A stretch of DNA of 64,000 nucleotides from Symsagittifera roscoffensis. Lineage: Eukaryota; Xenacoelomorpha; Acoela; Convolutidae. The stretch is taken from NCBI RefSeq assembly GCF_963678635.1, contig NC_087071.1, forward strand, positions 47,286,889 to 47,350,888. Direction: 5' to 3'. The notes beneath the pieces are model-generated. The model did no database searches and had not been told where the DNA came from. It was given only the letters and a program-made list of their open reading frames with translations. Of the stretch, positions 48,201 to 59,674 are shown piece by piece. The first letter of the stretch is position 1. Every line of letters begins with the position of its first letter. The translations under genes were made by a program, and so were the position numbers.

Positions 48201-48340
48201 TTCACAAAGTATTATGGTTCTTCAAAATTTGTATGAAAAACTTGAATAATAAACTTTGCTAAGTTTGTAATTACGAACCTTGTAATTGGGTGCTGTCAGA
48301 GTACACTCAAAGAATGAAGATCTTTTTTCCAGTATATGCG
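45230..48340 (+). repeat. Composite satellite: old ~165-bp units with a recently amplified ~390-bp unit
   Basis: A diverged unit containing TACTCTCAGGGGTTGCGAAT and GATATGACGTTTTT recurs about every 150-180 bp from 45240 to 48330 (for example near 45425, 45570, 47250, 47420, 47590, 47760, 47930, 48090 and 48290). Inside, at about 45530-47230, a longer 380-391-bp unit is repeated about four times with high identity; starts of AAGTTGAAGATCTC fall at 45921, 46312, 46692 and 47083. The longer unit is one old unit plus a module also present once at 41222-41420. Several short frames here are repeat artefacts. Confidence 0.9.
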
Positions 48341-48879
48341 GTTTATTATGAGTACCGGAGGTGCGTTACACGCTAGTTCTACTTCATTTGGCAAATGGAA
48401 CGTAAATTTTGCTCTCCGATAAAAAAAAACATTCGAATATTAGACTGTTCAGTGCAATAAATATATCTATTCATCTTAGTTTTCTGGAAGGGGTTAATTT
48501 TTTCTGAAGTCAATCAAGAAAGATTCTTGAAATTCAAAGAACGGAGATAGCTTTTACATAATTATATTCGATTTCTCTTGAGATCGTTGAGACTTTTCTG
48601 ACCAACTGGTCGCAATGTAATGTTTTTTTTGGCTTCTATTTGTTGCTGTTTTCAATTATTTTTTCTCTGTCTCGCGATAAAGATCCTTCATGATAAGAGC
48701 GCGTTGGTTTCAAGAGCGCGATCTCAGATAAATAGCGAAAAAAAATTATATATATTTATTTAACCAGGAGCACAGTAGTAATTCTATGTGAACGTTTTCA
48801 CACTCATTGAACCTATCATCATCGTCTCCATCATGGTATTTTCATTAGTTGTTTCATTTCTTTAAAATAATCTCCTGAT

Positions 48880-48900
48880 TTTTTTCGCAGATTGTTTTGT
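48880..48900 (+). promoter_or_regulatory. Splice acceptor just before the PNP start codon
   Basis: TGATTTTTTTCGCAG ends at 48890, and the start codon follows after only 10 nt (ATTGTTTTGT). This implies either a 5' untranslated exon further upstream or a trans-splicing acceptor. No upstream exon is recognisable. Confidence 0.55.
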
Positions 48901-51900
48901 ATGATGTCATCTTCCTCTTCAGCATCTCATAGTGAACCCCTCTTCTCTTACGAGACAGTTTGTGCAATCAAAGATGACCTCCAGTCCAAACTAGGGGGGA
49001 GGAGTCCCTCTTTTGGGATCATACTGGGCAGTGGGCTGGGGGGACTGGGTGAACATATCGAGGATGCAGTTATTGTGGATTATGGGGATGTGAAATGTTT
49101 TCCTAAATCGACTGTTGTCGGACACAAAGGTAACTTCAGCTCTCGGTTAAGATCAATTTTTCTTATGAATTTAATATCGTGAAAAATGCGTTCTTAAGTT
49201 CTTCTTTTTAAATTCTTGTTCACAGCAGATATTGATCCTGGTCTAGAGTCTACCTACATTAATGTAGAATTTAACTTCGCGGTGTTTTTTCCTTGCTGAG
49301 CGTTGAAAATCTTCAATTCATCTTACAAATTATGTTTTGTAATGTAATTTTGAACGAAGTGCAGTTGACTGTGAGGTTGTCTGTGATGAAAAATGTGTCT
49401 CCTAAATAATACTGTGTTTTATTCAGAAATGTTTAGATCAAGTTTAGATTCCGTCGCTTTGTTATGTTCTAGGCAGATTCATCTGTGGTGTGTTTGGTGG
49501 GAAAACAGTGTTGTGCATGCAGGGGAGATTCCACTGCTACGAGGGACACCACCCACAGCTAACTACACTCCCAATCAGGTAGACACATGCACCACGTGAC
49601 ATTATATGTCGCATTCTATTGAATCAAACTGTCCATACATATTGAGCATGAATGGCCATGATAATCTCAAACGCTTTCTTGTTTCACTTGATGACTTTTC
49701 TGAATTTTCATTATTTTCGTGTAATCGATCCCCTGCCATGGCAATGATATTGTGTGAGGATGAGCTCTCACTTGACCTCTAGCTTCAGATCTACCACAGC
49801 CTGACCGATTACGGCTGCAATAGTGGTCCCACGTAAAAGTTCTAGACGCAAAAAAAAAACGGCCTTGAGTCGCAAATAAAGCTTCGCTCAACAAAATAAC
49901 TCAGTCTGAAATAAGGGGAAATAATAGAAACGGACTATGCTTAGACACGCTGGATAGCCTTTCATAGATCCTCTGCGAATCGCAGAAAACACAATAAAAA
50001 AATTATTTAGCGTGAAAATTTAAAAAAAAAATTTGTTAAGCATAGGTTCAAAGGCAAATATTGTTGTGCAGAAACATTGATTAAAAAATAGTTCTTATTA
50101 AGGGTCGATGAACATAGTGAAGACTCATATTGGTAGTGATGATTTTTTTTTATTTTCTAGGAAAATTTTTCACGTTCAAATTTGAGTTTTTGCGGTTTGA
50201 TTTTTGTTTTCTTTCTAATTTCGGTGCATTTCCATTGTTAAAAGGAAGCAAACTCCCCTATCGAAGAGCGAAACTGTAAAGGTCACGAAAAACGTGATGC
50301 ACTCCTCGTTTCGAAAAAGGAATTTAATTGTTAGATTTTCTAGCGGAATGGGAAATTTACCTCTTGATCCAGTTTTCTCAAATTGGATAAGTTTTATCAG
50401 AAAAGTGGCTATCATAAATTGTTTTAGAAATGCTAAGAGTTTTTAACCAGATTCTTACGTCGAAATTTGACAATTTTTCAAATAGTTTCAATAATGTTTT
50501 TTCTGTTTCCTGTATGTGTCTTTTTGCTAGTTTTGTACAAAAACAAAACTTATGTCATGGTTGTTTGTTTGCAAAACAAAAAAAAACAGTTTTTGTGATT
50601 CACTTTAGTATTAGTGTTTATTTAAGTTGGTCTGATCAAATTCTCTTCGGCAAGCAATTTATTAGTATGTGTTGTATCTGCTTCAGTGAAACCATTTTGT
50701 TGCTGCCTGGCAGTTAGAAGAAGTAATAATTGTATAGGACAGATGGGTCAGTGTGTCATGCAAATGACTCGTAATCAAGAGTTTTCTGATTGGAATCCAG
50801 TATTCGGAAAGTTCTCTATCAAACTTTCATCTGTCTAAAATGCTTCTCCTATCAGCTTTATTGTTGTTACTATTAAGTGTAAATTAATGAAGCGATACTC
50901 TGTTCTATAGCTCTTGATGATTTTCTTTGCTTGTTTTTTTCCGGTAAAAAGTCTTAAATTGCTCTAATAACTACAGAACTGCTGGTACATCGATGAATGC
51001 TCTTAGGTATATCTGCACTTTTTAAAATAAATTTAAGTTCATTTGCTAAAAGGTGGGCAAATTACGCTCTCTTACTAGAAAAGCCGCAAATTGCGCGAAA
51101 AACATGCGCAATTTCTGATTTGAAAAGTGGATTTAAGTTTTTAGGTTTATTCGCGGTAAAAAATTTTACCCATTGATGCATTTAGTTTATAAATGGACTT
51201 AGTTAACCTGATATATATTTTTTGGAGAAATATAAAGGTAAAGGTTTCAATCGTTTTTTTTCGTATCTTTGTTCATTTACACTTTTGCAATCTTATTTGG
51301 CTATCTTTACTTTTAAATTGCTGTCATTAGTGTTTGGTTTTTTAATCTTATAGCTCAATCGGATATTACTAATGCACATATTTTTGTGATGTAAAACTAG
51401 GTTGCATCCACTGTGCTAATACAAACGGATAGGCAAAGTTTGAAAATTGGAAACTTTTTTATTCACGTGGAAAACGATTAACTAAAAATTGAAAAACTTT
51501 TCACGATATATGCCACGGAGTTGATCGTCTTTTCTGTCGTTCGTTTTTGAAAGAAAAGGAAATTTACGATATGGTCACCTAATAAGTTCGCATTCGATGA
51601 TGTGTTTTCCGCAGCAGCAGACAGCTTGTGACAAGATAATTCGTAGAAGAGGTAAAACGAATAATTCAGTTATACTGACCAATTAACGCTCGATATATTC
51701 TTAAAATTCTCGATCAAATAAGACCTGTAATCAGCATGGTTTTGAGATGAAATTTCTTGGTGGTTGTTTTGAGGAGCCAACTTTGACAAGCAGTTTCAAA
51801 ATTACTTCAGGTAGTTGTTACCTTTGCAGGGTGTCAGGAAAAGTTATGGACTGTGCGCATAGTATCACAGAGAGCATCCCTGAATTACGTCTGTTTTGTT

Positions 51901-54900
51901 ACCACTATTTCTAAGCATAGTATCACAGAGAGGAAAAGTTATGGACTGTGCGCATAGTATCACAGAGAGCATCCCTGAATTACGTCTGTTTTGTTACCAC
52001 TATTTCTAAGCATAGTATCACAGAGAGGAAAAGTTATGGACTGTGCGCATAGTATCACAGAGAGCATCCCTGAATTACGTCTGTTTTGTTACCACTATTT
52101 CTAAGCATAGTATCACAGAGAGGAAAAGTTATGGACTGTGCGCATAGTATCACAGAGAGCATCCCTGAAGTACGTCTGTTTTGTTACCACTATTTCTAAG
52201 CATAGTATCACAGAGAGGAAAAGTTATGGACTGTGCGCATAGTATCACAGAGAGCATCCCTGACTTACGTCTGTTTTGTTACCACTATTTCTAAGCATAG
52301 TATCACAGAGAGGAAAAGTTATGGACTGTGCGCATAGTATCACAGAGAGCATCCCTGAATTACGTCTGTTTTGTTACCACTATTTCTAAGCATAGTATCA
52401 CAGAGAGGAAAAGTTATGGACTGTGCGCATAGTATCACAGAGAGCATCCCTGAAGTACGTCTGTTTTGTTACCACTATTTCTAAGCATAGTATCACAGAG
52501 AGGAAAAGTTATGGACTGTGCGCATAGTATCACAGAGAGCATCCCTGACTTACGTCTGTTTTGTTACCACTATTTCTAAGCATAGTATCACAGAGAGGAA
52601 AAGTTATGGACTGTGCGCATAGTATCACAGAGAGCATCCCTGAATTACGTCTCTGTTTTGTTACCACTATTTCTAAATTTGAGAGGGAGCACACTAACAA
52701 AAGTAGTTTTTTTGCTCCGTACTGTGCAAAAAGCAGTATTTATTGAAACTTTTTCAAAAAGTAATCGCGAGACTCATATTGTGGCCAAAATAATGTGCTT
52801 AGTGCGAAATCAAAAATATTAGATCCGACTCTCTTGCAGCACCGGATGTTTTAGTGACTCGTAAAATAGCACCAATTGTAGCTTCGACTTTCTTCAGGAT
52901 TATTTTCTAGCTTTAATTCGTGCCTTCTAAAAATCAAGCAATTTCGGCATGCATAATGTTTCAGTTAAAGTAAATTTTTGCAAATGTAATCCGTTAGCTT
53001 TTCAAATATTTAAAACATCCAATTCAAATGAATTACAAAGCTGTTCAATTATTTATGTATGTTGTTTTTAGGGTGATGTCTCTGTTGGGAATAAAGAGTC
53101 TAATCGTGACCAATGCGGCGGGGGGCATGAATGAACTTTTCTCAGTGGGGGACCTCATGCTCATCAAAGACCATATCAATCTAGCCGGTGAGCAGAAATA
53201 CAGTGGCTCACTAAACTGTAACAACGTGTTCAAACTTTACTTAGTGCTCTCGCTATCTCTTAACAGTTGATTTTTCTGCCATTGTTTCTCGCAAAAGGAG
53301 TTGGCAATCATTTCACATTTTTTATTAGATTCAGTGAACTAAGTTACGAGATAATTTGCGTAATATCTATATGATCCACAATGGTTTTGCAATGAATAAC
53401 TTCTCAAAAATAGTCGGCTTGCAATAGTTCTTTTTTAAAAAGAAAAAATATGGATCAAGTTGTTCAAAGACGCTAAATACTTCGAGAGAATACGGTTTGA
53501 AAATGCGCATGTGTCTTGAACAGCCAGATGCAGGCTTTTCTCGAGGGCTTCATTTCCAGAAACATTGTCTCGATTTGAACGACCTTGTTGTAATGTCAAC
53601 AAAATAGATTTTCCGAACTTCAGTTAATTTCGCAAAAGGATTTTGACGAAAAATACTCAGACAGTCTTAATATTGACAAAGTCCATATATTGGGGTTTTT
53701 GGACTTTTTTGAGGCAATTAGATAATACTGGAGAAAGAAGCAAAGCAACTAGAAAGAAATGTATGTTAAATTGAGAAATAAAAACAGAAATCTAACAATT
53801 AAAAGCCATTATGGCCTCCCCTGTTTGAGAAGCTTAAATTCGCCCTTTACCACAATTTTTTTATCAAGTTTTTCATCACATTTTCTGAATAGAAAGTACT
53901 CCATGTCGTTATTTTTCCTTGAACCAAATATAGCAAATTTTGAGAGTTTTTGCGCCATTTTTTTCATAATGTAACACGTATGCTCAATTGGGCTGAGGTC
54001 AGGTCTACAAGAGGGCCAGGACAATAACGGAATTGCATTCGTCGCTAGTAATTGCGATGCGAAATCAAACTTTTACTGGCTTTTCTACCTAACTGAAGAA
54101 TGTGTTTTAACCCATAGTTCAGCTATTTTTCCGTCAATTTGCTTCCCAAGGACGATATCTCGATTTTGCACACTGGTTAAGCAATATTTCTCTGGCGATG
54201 TCCCGAAACGCAAAACTAATGGTAGTAGCTGTAACTCCAAGTTGCCTTGCAGTTATAGCAGCATTCTGAAAAGGTTCGGTGCTTGTTGTATAATAACTCC
54301 AATGTCCTTAATCTTCCTGATCAGTTTAAATCCGCAACTTGTCCTGCAGCTAGGTTTCTCTGGGATAGTTTAAAAGTCGCTGAGCTTGAACATGGATAAA
54401 ACTTTGATTTTTTCTCATTGAAAGAACACACCGGTTCATACCTTGGTAGCGATTCGAGTTTAAAAATCAAAGCTTTTTTGCAATTGCTTAGTGTAAATTG
54501 TTTGTGAAAATGTCGAAATTTTATGCGCCGTATGGAAAGATTTCATTGCGTGCAGAAAGCTTATTTAGAAATTTTTCAACTTGAATTCAAAACAGTTTCT
54601 CTGCGTTACTCTCTTTCTCCCGTTTATAGTAGGACTGAGGTGTGGTTCGCCAAAATCGGAGATGGTACATTTGTAGTAAAAAGAAAACCGCTACAACAAA
54701 AAAAAAATCGACGTTTAAGGAAAGTGACAGCTCGCAAGGTTTGAAATTAAATAAAACATAAAAAACTCGATTTAAGATCACCGGTGGGCGCGCTTTATTA
54801 GAAGGCGTCAAGGATAATTATCTGATAAAACGGGGATTGCAGTTTAGTTGAGAATTTTTGCGTTTTTGGTTTCTTTCATCAGTGGTGTTTTAATATCTAA

Positions 54901-56109
54901 CTTTGTTTTCAGGAATGGTGGGTGCTTTGAACCCTCTGATTGGCCACAATGAGAGCAGGTATGGGGGAGAGAGGTTCATAGCGACTAGTAAAGCATACGA
55001 CAAAGAATATGGACAACTGTTCAAGGCCGCAGCTGCCAAACTTGGACTCGCAGATATCATCAGAGGTATGAAAAACAAACCTGAAAATACTGTTTGTCAT
55101 CAAGTTTTGTGAGGCTGATTTTACGAGGCTTACCAGTTGTATAAAAAGACGATTATACTTTATTACCGATAGTGACAATCAGCCATGGGGTGCCTAAGAT
55201 TAGATTTAGCGTGATTTGATAGAGTGTTTAGTTAAACTAATCAGATCCGCTTGCTATTTACATTGGAATTGAATTTGCTGCATAAAAGCAAGTTCTCCTT
55301 CATTTCCGTTCGTGTGTGTTTGTGTTGTAGATGGCGTGTACACATTCCTGTCTGGGCCCTGTTTCGAGACCATAGCTGAAGTGAGGATGTTGAAGACTAT
55401 GGGTGGAGATGCAGTGGGTATGTCCACAGTCCCAGAGGTCATTGGTCAGTACTACATTACTCATAAGGACAATTTTTGAAATGAGCCGTGAAAAGCAATT
55501 TACAAGTGCCCAAGTAGTTTTAGGAACTGGGTTTTTCTGGCATGCATCTCTTAATTTTTTCGCCTTCACTAAATCTGCTGCTCCTATTTTGATTTGTTTT
55601 TGTAATAATATTGAACAAAGTGATATAAGTGGTTTTTTAATCTGAGGCGATGTCATTTCCGTATTTTATCGTTCAAAAATTCAAAGCATAATAAATTTGA
55701 AATGAAAGAAAAGAAATAACCGAACGTCGATCAGTTTCCTTTATGCTGTGTCATGTATATTTTTGGGAATAATATTGAGCAAACTGAGATAAGTTTTCCT
55801 AAAATCTGTGGGGACCTTAATAATTATTTTTCCCACTTTTAGACGGTGAAAGCTTTGAACTAAAAGATGAAAAATCGGACATCGATCGAATTCCTGTTCA
55901 TAGATTGTTGCCTAAATGTTTTTTTTCTCTTTCAAGTGGGCGTGCACTGTGGCATGCGTATTCTTGGCGTGTCTCTTATCACGAACGAGGCTGTGACGTC
56001 ATACGAGTCAGTGGCAGTGGCCAATCACGAGGAAGTGTTGGAGACAGGTCGCAAGAGGGCGCAAGACATGGTCAAACTTGTGGAGGAGTTTCTCACACAA
56101 CTGAAGTGA
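48901..56109 (+). CDS. pnp: Purine nucleoside phosphorylase, trimeric type, complete
   Basis: Catalyses reversible phosphorolysis of inosine and guanosine (EC 2.4.2.1) in cytosolic purine salvage. Six exons join in frame: 48901-49129, 49473-49578, 53072-53187, 54913-55065, 55331-55444 and 55937-56109, total 891 nt, 296 aa, the usual family length. Visible sites: phosphate loop GSGLGG (43-48), GHKG (74-77), GRFHCYEG (94-101), TNAAGG (125-130), GPCFETIAE with Glu214, [13 protein letters not shown] with Asn256, and NHEEV with His270. Glu214, Asn256 and His270 equal human Glu201, Asn243 and His257 at a constant offset of 13, and Asn243 is the residue that gives the trimeric enzyme its 6-oxopurine specificity. 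The start is the first ATG, 10 nt after a splice acceptor; a second ATG follows at once. A Ser-rich N-terminus of about 12 residues is the only oddity. Confidence 0.97.
49579..53071. other. PNP intron 2 (3.5 kb)
   Basis: Holds R1 copies at about 50098-50470 and 50940-51130, a tRNA-like relic around 50735-50810, and the 95-bp minisatellite at 51835-52676. It is by far the longest intron of the gene, and repeats make up much of it. Confidence 0.6.
51835..52676 (+). repeat. 95-bp minisatellite, about 8.8 units
   Basis: AAGTTATGGACTGTGCGCAT recurs at 51841, 51936, 52031, 52126, 52221, 52316, 52411, 52506 and 52601, an exact 95-bp period. Units are nearly identical; a diagnostic pentamer reads GAATT, GAATT, GAATT, GAAGT, GACTT, GAATT, GAAGT, GACTT, GAATT in order. 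The unit contains an internal direct repeat of CATAGTATCACAGAGAG. A period not divisible by three rules out a repeat protein. Confidence 0.97.
53188..54912. other. PNP intron 3 with a dead transposase
   Basis: 1.7 kb, mostly occupied by the Tc1-like relic on the minus strand described separately. A short hairpin (AAAGTCC ... GGACTTTTTT) is at about 53679-53710. Confidence 0.5.
53797..54345 (-). pseudogene. Decayed Tc1-like transposase
   Basis: Reading the minus strand from about 54345, one frame gives a helix-turn-helix-like segment ([12 protein letters not shown]) with stops around it. Further on, from 54024, another frame gives [20 protein letters not shown], close to the WPSxSPDLNPIEH segment that ends the DDE domain of Tc1-family transposases. 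The parts are in different frames and the middle of the catalytic domain is not recognisable, so the copy is dead. Terminal inverted repeats were not found. Confidence 0.65.
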
Positions 56110-56499
56110 ACAAAAATTCGATCACGATTTAACATCAATGTCACAATGAAGATAAATGGCTGGGAGAGAAAAAGTGAATCGCGGTAAAATGAATTGAAGA
56201 AAGCCTTGAGTTAAGGATTCAATCTCCGACCTCTGACTTGTTTAAGTGAACGATCCCTTTCAATTTAACTGTCTATTTTATGGAATTTGGGAGGCGAAAG
56301 TAATTTATTGCAGCTCAAAATAGTTGGTCACAATTTGCGGAAAACTGCACTTGAGCTGAAATTAATTTCTCAGTTGATGATATCTCTGTAAACTATGTGC
56401 TATCGCTGTATTTGAAGAATTGAAGAATTTATTTTTCAATCACTAAGCTGTCTACTTAATGTTGTAAATTTGTTTTGTAGATCACAGTTCTATCTTTGT

Positions 56500-56505
56500 A
56501 ATAAA
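56500..56505 (+). other. Candidate polyadenylation signal of PNP
   Basis: AATAAA, about 390 bp after the PNP stop codon. It is the first perfect hexamer I noticed downstream. Confidence 0.4.
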
Positions 56506-58503
56506 ACTTTTTGTGTCTTTTTGTCATCGAGCTCAATAACATTGAGTGACCCCTACCTGACTAGGTTCGGCTTCAATATAGCCGTGGAAACATTGAAAGT
56601 CAAAACCAAAAGCGCTGCGCTCATACATTTTATCCCAGTAACCGCTCGGTTTTAATCCAAATACACTGCGAAATAAATCCACCATTCTATAATTGCAATT
56701 TATAGAATTGAGGTATGAATTGAGTGTGATAAATTTGAGTAAATGGAAATCAGTTCAACAGCAATTGCCTTTCGTTGCAAATTTATCGTGATCCGACGCC
56801 TAGTGACATAGAGATATGTTCGCCATCTGCACACAAGTGACTCGAATCCTGCTATATACTGCTCTTTAGTATTTTTATGCGCCAATTTTGTATCATCCCT
56901 AACAACTTGTAATTCGGTTTTTTTTTCATTGATGTACACCAGCAAGCTTCTAGGCAAAGTAATTCATCTTTTTGTTATTGCTGGCAGTTGACATAATTTA
57001 TGCTCATTGTAGTTTCTTTTATTGTTTCTGGTTTATTTTTGCATTGCTGATGTATAACGGCATCTGTTCAGTCAAAATTGAAGTTTTTTTAAAGCATAGC
57101 TACCATTGCGATAAGCAAGAATGTGGCAACCGGCAGACTTTTTTCCCTCACAGAACTTAGCTCACAAGAATTCGTAAATTAATATGTTTCAGCTTGCTTT
57201 AAATTCAAATTTGATGAACGATTCAGAGCATCTGGCGTAGAGCTAACGCCTATGCTTGAGACGACAAAACCATTGAGTTGAGTTTGAATCCTGCAAACCT
57301 GATTTTTTTTACAAACTGGAAATTTTCTATTTTTTCGGACGATCATCTGTCTATAATTTTTTCGGCTTAGTTCCCGTAGCATGGACTCTTGTTGAACTTT
57401 TAGCTGTCTAAAATTATGAATGCCAAGTCTGAATGGTATAGTTAATCGAATTTGGAAATTTTTTGCGTAATTTTTGCTGCATTTTTTTTTTGAAATTTCA
57501 AAAATAGTTTGTGAATTAGAAAACGTTTTTTGAACTTTTTTTGAGTTTCTGCTGCGTCGGTTTATATTCACGTAATAATTACTCATGCGATTACTACGCT
57601 CGAGATTTAGTAATTTGGAACGTGCAAAGTTTCCCTGTAAGCAAGTTGTTTGAATGACAGAATCATTCAACCTTCCGTTTTAAATTCATTCAACTTATTT
57701 TTAAAATTAATTAAAAGTTACGGCTTAAAAGTTTTTGTTTTTATCAAATCGGCTTAGTGGTTTGATTTTGCGTCTTTTAATCAGCGAAAACAGTATCCTA
57801 TGTGTGAGTATTTCTAGAAGCTTTTTCAAAAAAATATCCATTTTTTTGGGCTCAACTGGTGCCTGATCAAGAGTAGTCGTCTGGTTTGTTGCCGCTCCTA
57901 AATTTTGTTTTGATGCTAATTTACAGTTTTATGGTTTTACTTGGCATGTTTTTCTTTAAAAAAAAAACATTTTTTCAAGACAAATCGAAATAAATGTTTC
58001 AAAATTTTGGTGATTTTGTCTCATGTTCTATTTGCTAGTTTGTCACACTATGGTTGTGCAGTATAGCAAGTGGAGCGAAGCTCTGCTTCGGCTCTGTATT
58101 CAAATTTTTTTTCAAGCATGCGTCTCAGTGATTTTGGTTTGAGTTATTTTGAAGGAAAGTTATTTAAGTTTTGTTCAACTAATATTAACAAGTTTTGATC
58201 AAACTCATGAAATCTCTGAGTAATTTAGGCGTATATGAAAATGAATTCAATAGCAATTACCCTCAGTGTAGCTTTATCAGGCATCCAAATGCGTAGTGTT
58301 ATTTTTTCAATCTGTCTTTCGGTGATTCTAATATTTGTGCAAAATGAACTAATAGTTAAAGGGACATTTTCTACTCAGTTCAAGATATGCGATCATTTAA
58401 CCTGCGATCATTTTTCATCGCATGTTGGAGTTTTGAAGGATGGAAATTTGTCTATTTCTGGACTAAATCATGCGCGCTTTCATCTAGTTTTATATGGTAA
58501 TCA

Positions 58504-58682
58504 GCGCGCAAACCCCAATATTTTGAGTGCGCGCAAACTTAAATATTTTGAGTGCGCGCAAACCCAAATATTTTGAGTGCGGGCAAACCCAAATAGTTTG
58601 AGTGCGCGCAAACACAAATAGTTTGAGTGCGCGCAAACCCAAATATTTTGAGTGCGCGCAAACCCAAATAGTTTGAGTGCGG
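58504..58682 (+). repeat. 25-bp minisatellite, about 7 units
   Basis: Units begin GCGCGCAAACCCAAATA at 58504, 58529, 58554, 58579, 58604, 58629 and 58654, each ending TTTTGAGT or GTTTGAGT. The array is CpG-rich (GCGCGC) in otherwise AT-rich DNA. Frames of about 80-110 codons crossing it on both strands are repeat artefacts. Confidence 0.95.
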
Positions 58683-59674
58683 CAGTATCTTCACCCGATT
58701 TTTTTCTACCACAAAGAAAGCCTATAGGGGTAAAGTGTGGCGTCATATTTGATTCCTTTCAGCCTCGATTTGGATATAAGTATTTCAAATTCCTTATTTA
58801 GGCGTTGAGACAAATAGTCTAATTAGAAGTGGTGTTGCAGTTTTTAGTTCAATCGTTACGTTGTTTGTTTTCTTTTTACTAATATGCCCGAAGCCAAGCT
58901 TTTTCGTCCGCTGAGTATCCAAACAGTCGATTGAGAGCCGATTTTTTAAGAGACGATTGAAATAGTACAAAGTCTACAGATCGTGTTTTTCATTTGTTTT
59001 TTAAAGGAAAGTTCAGGAATTCAAGGAAAAATTTTTCAGGCTCAAATTTAATTTTTCACGAATTGACCTTTGTTGATTTCTTTGTTCATTTACTTTGTTG
59101 AAAGGAAGGAAAACTCCACTATGACTCCAACAGCCGACGTGTTAAGGTCACAAAAAACGTTATTGACTTTCAGAAATCGAATTCAATTTTCAAGTTTCCC
59201 AGAGGATTTAAAACTTTATCTATTGATCCAGTTTTCAAATTGAGTTTTGATGTTTACTTGCGTTCATTGACTTTTTTCTACTGTCTGTTGGCTATGTTCA
59301 TCAGTGGCTCCCAATACGATCTGTTTCAGGTTCTGAAAATGGAGAGAGTAGTTTTTACTACGAATAGCTTAGTCCGTTGTGCCAAAATGTTTGTATTTTT
59401 ATGACTCGTAGAGCGTCCCGTCCGATCATTTTATTGTCCGAGGAATTTGGTTACAATTCTTGCAAAGAGCAATTTTGTATTTTCTTTTGGGTTCAATTCA
59501 GAATTCTTTTAATTTGGAACAATTCTTTTAGATAGTAGATAAACAACAGCTATCTTTTGCATCGAGAAATATTGTGATACAGAGACACGCAGTTTGGAGA
59601 TGCTAAAATTTTTCGAGATGTACTATTTTTCTTTCTTTCCTTCTACTATAAGATGTTGCTTGTCTGGTACACTA

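Noticed and set aside
51835-52676. 95-bp tandem array as a CRISPR-like or repeat-protein array
   Set aside because: Whole units repeat with no unique spacers, the period is not a multiple of three, and the context is a eukaryotic intron.
57179-57670. 163-codon minus-strand frame as a gene
   Set aside because: It is the reverse of a T-rich SINE-like repeat with a tRNA-like head; its Lys/Arg/Asn/Ser composition is what such DNA yields by chance.
58235-58576. 113-codon frame starting MKMNSIAITLSVALSGIQM with a signal-peptide-like start
   Set aside because: It ends inside the 25-bp minisatellite, lies between repeats, and shows no splice sites or recognisable domain; the hydrophobic start is common in T-rich DNA.
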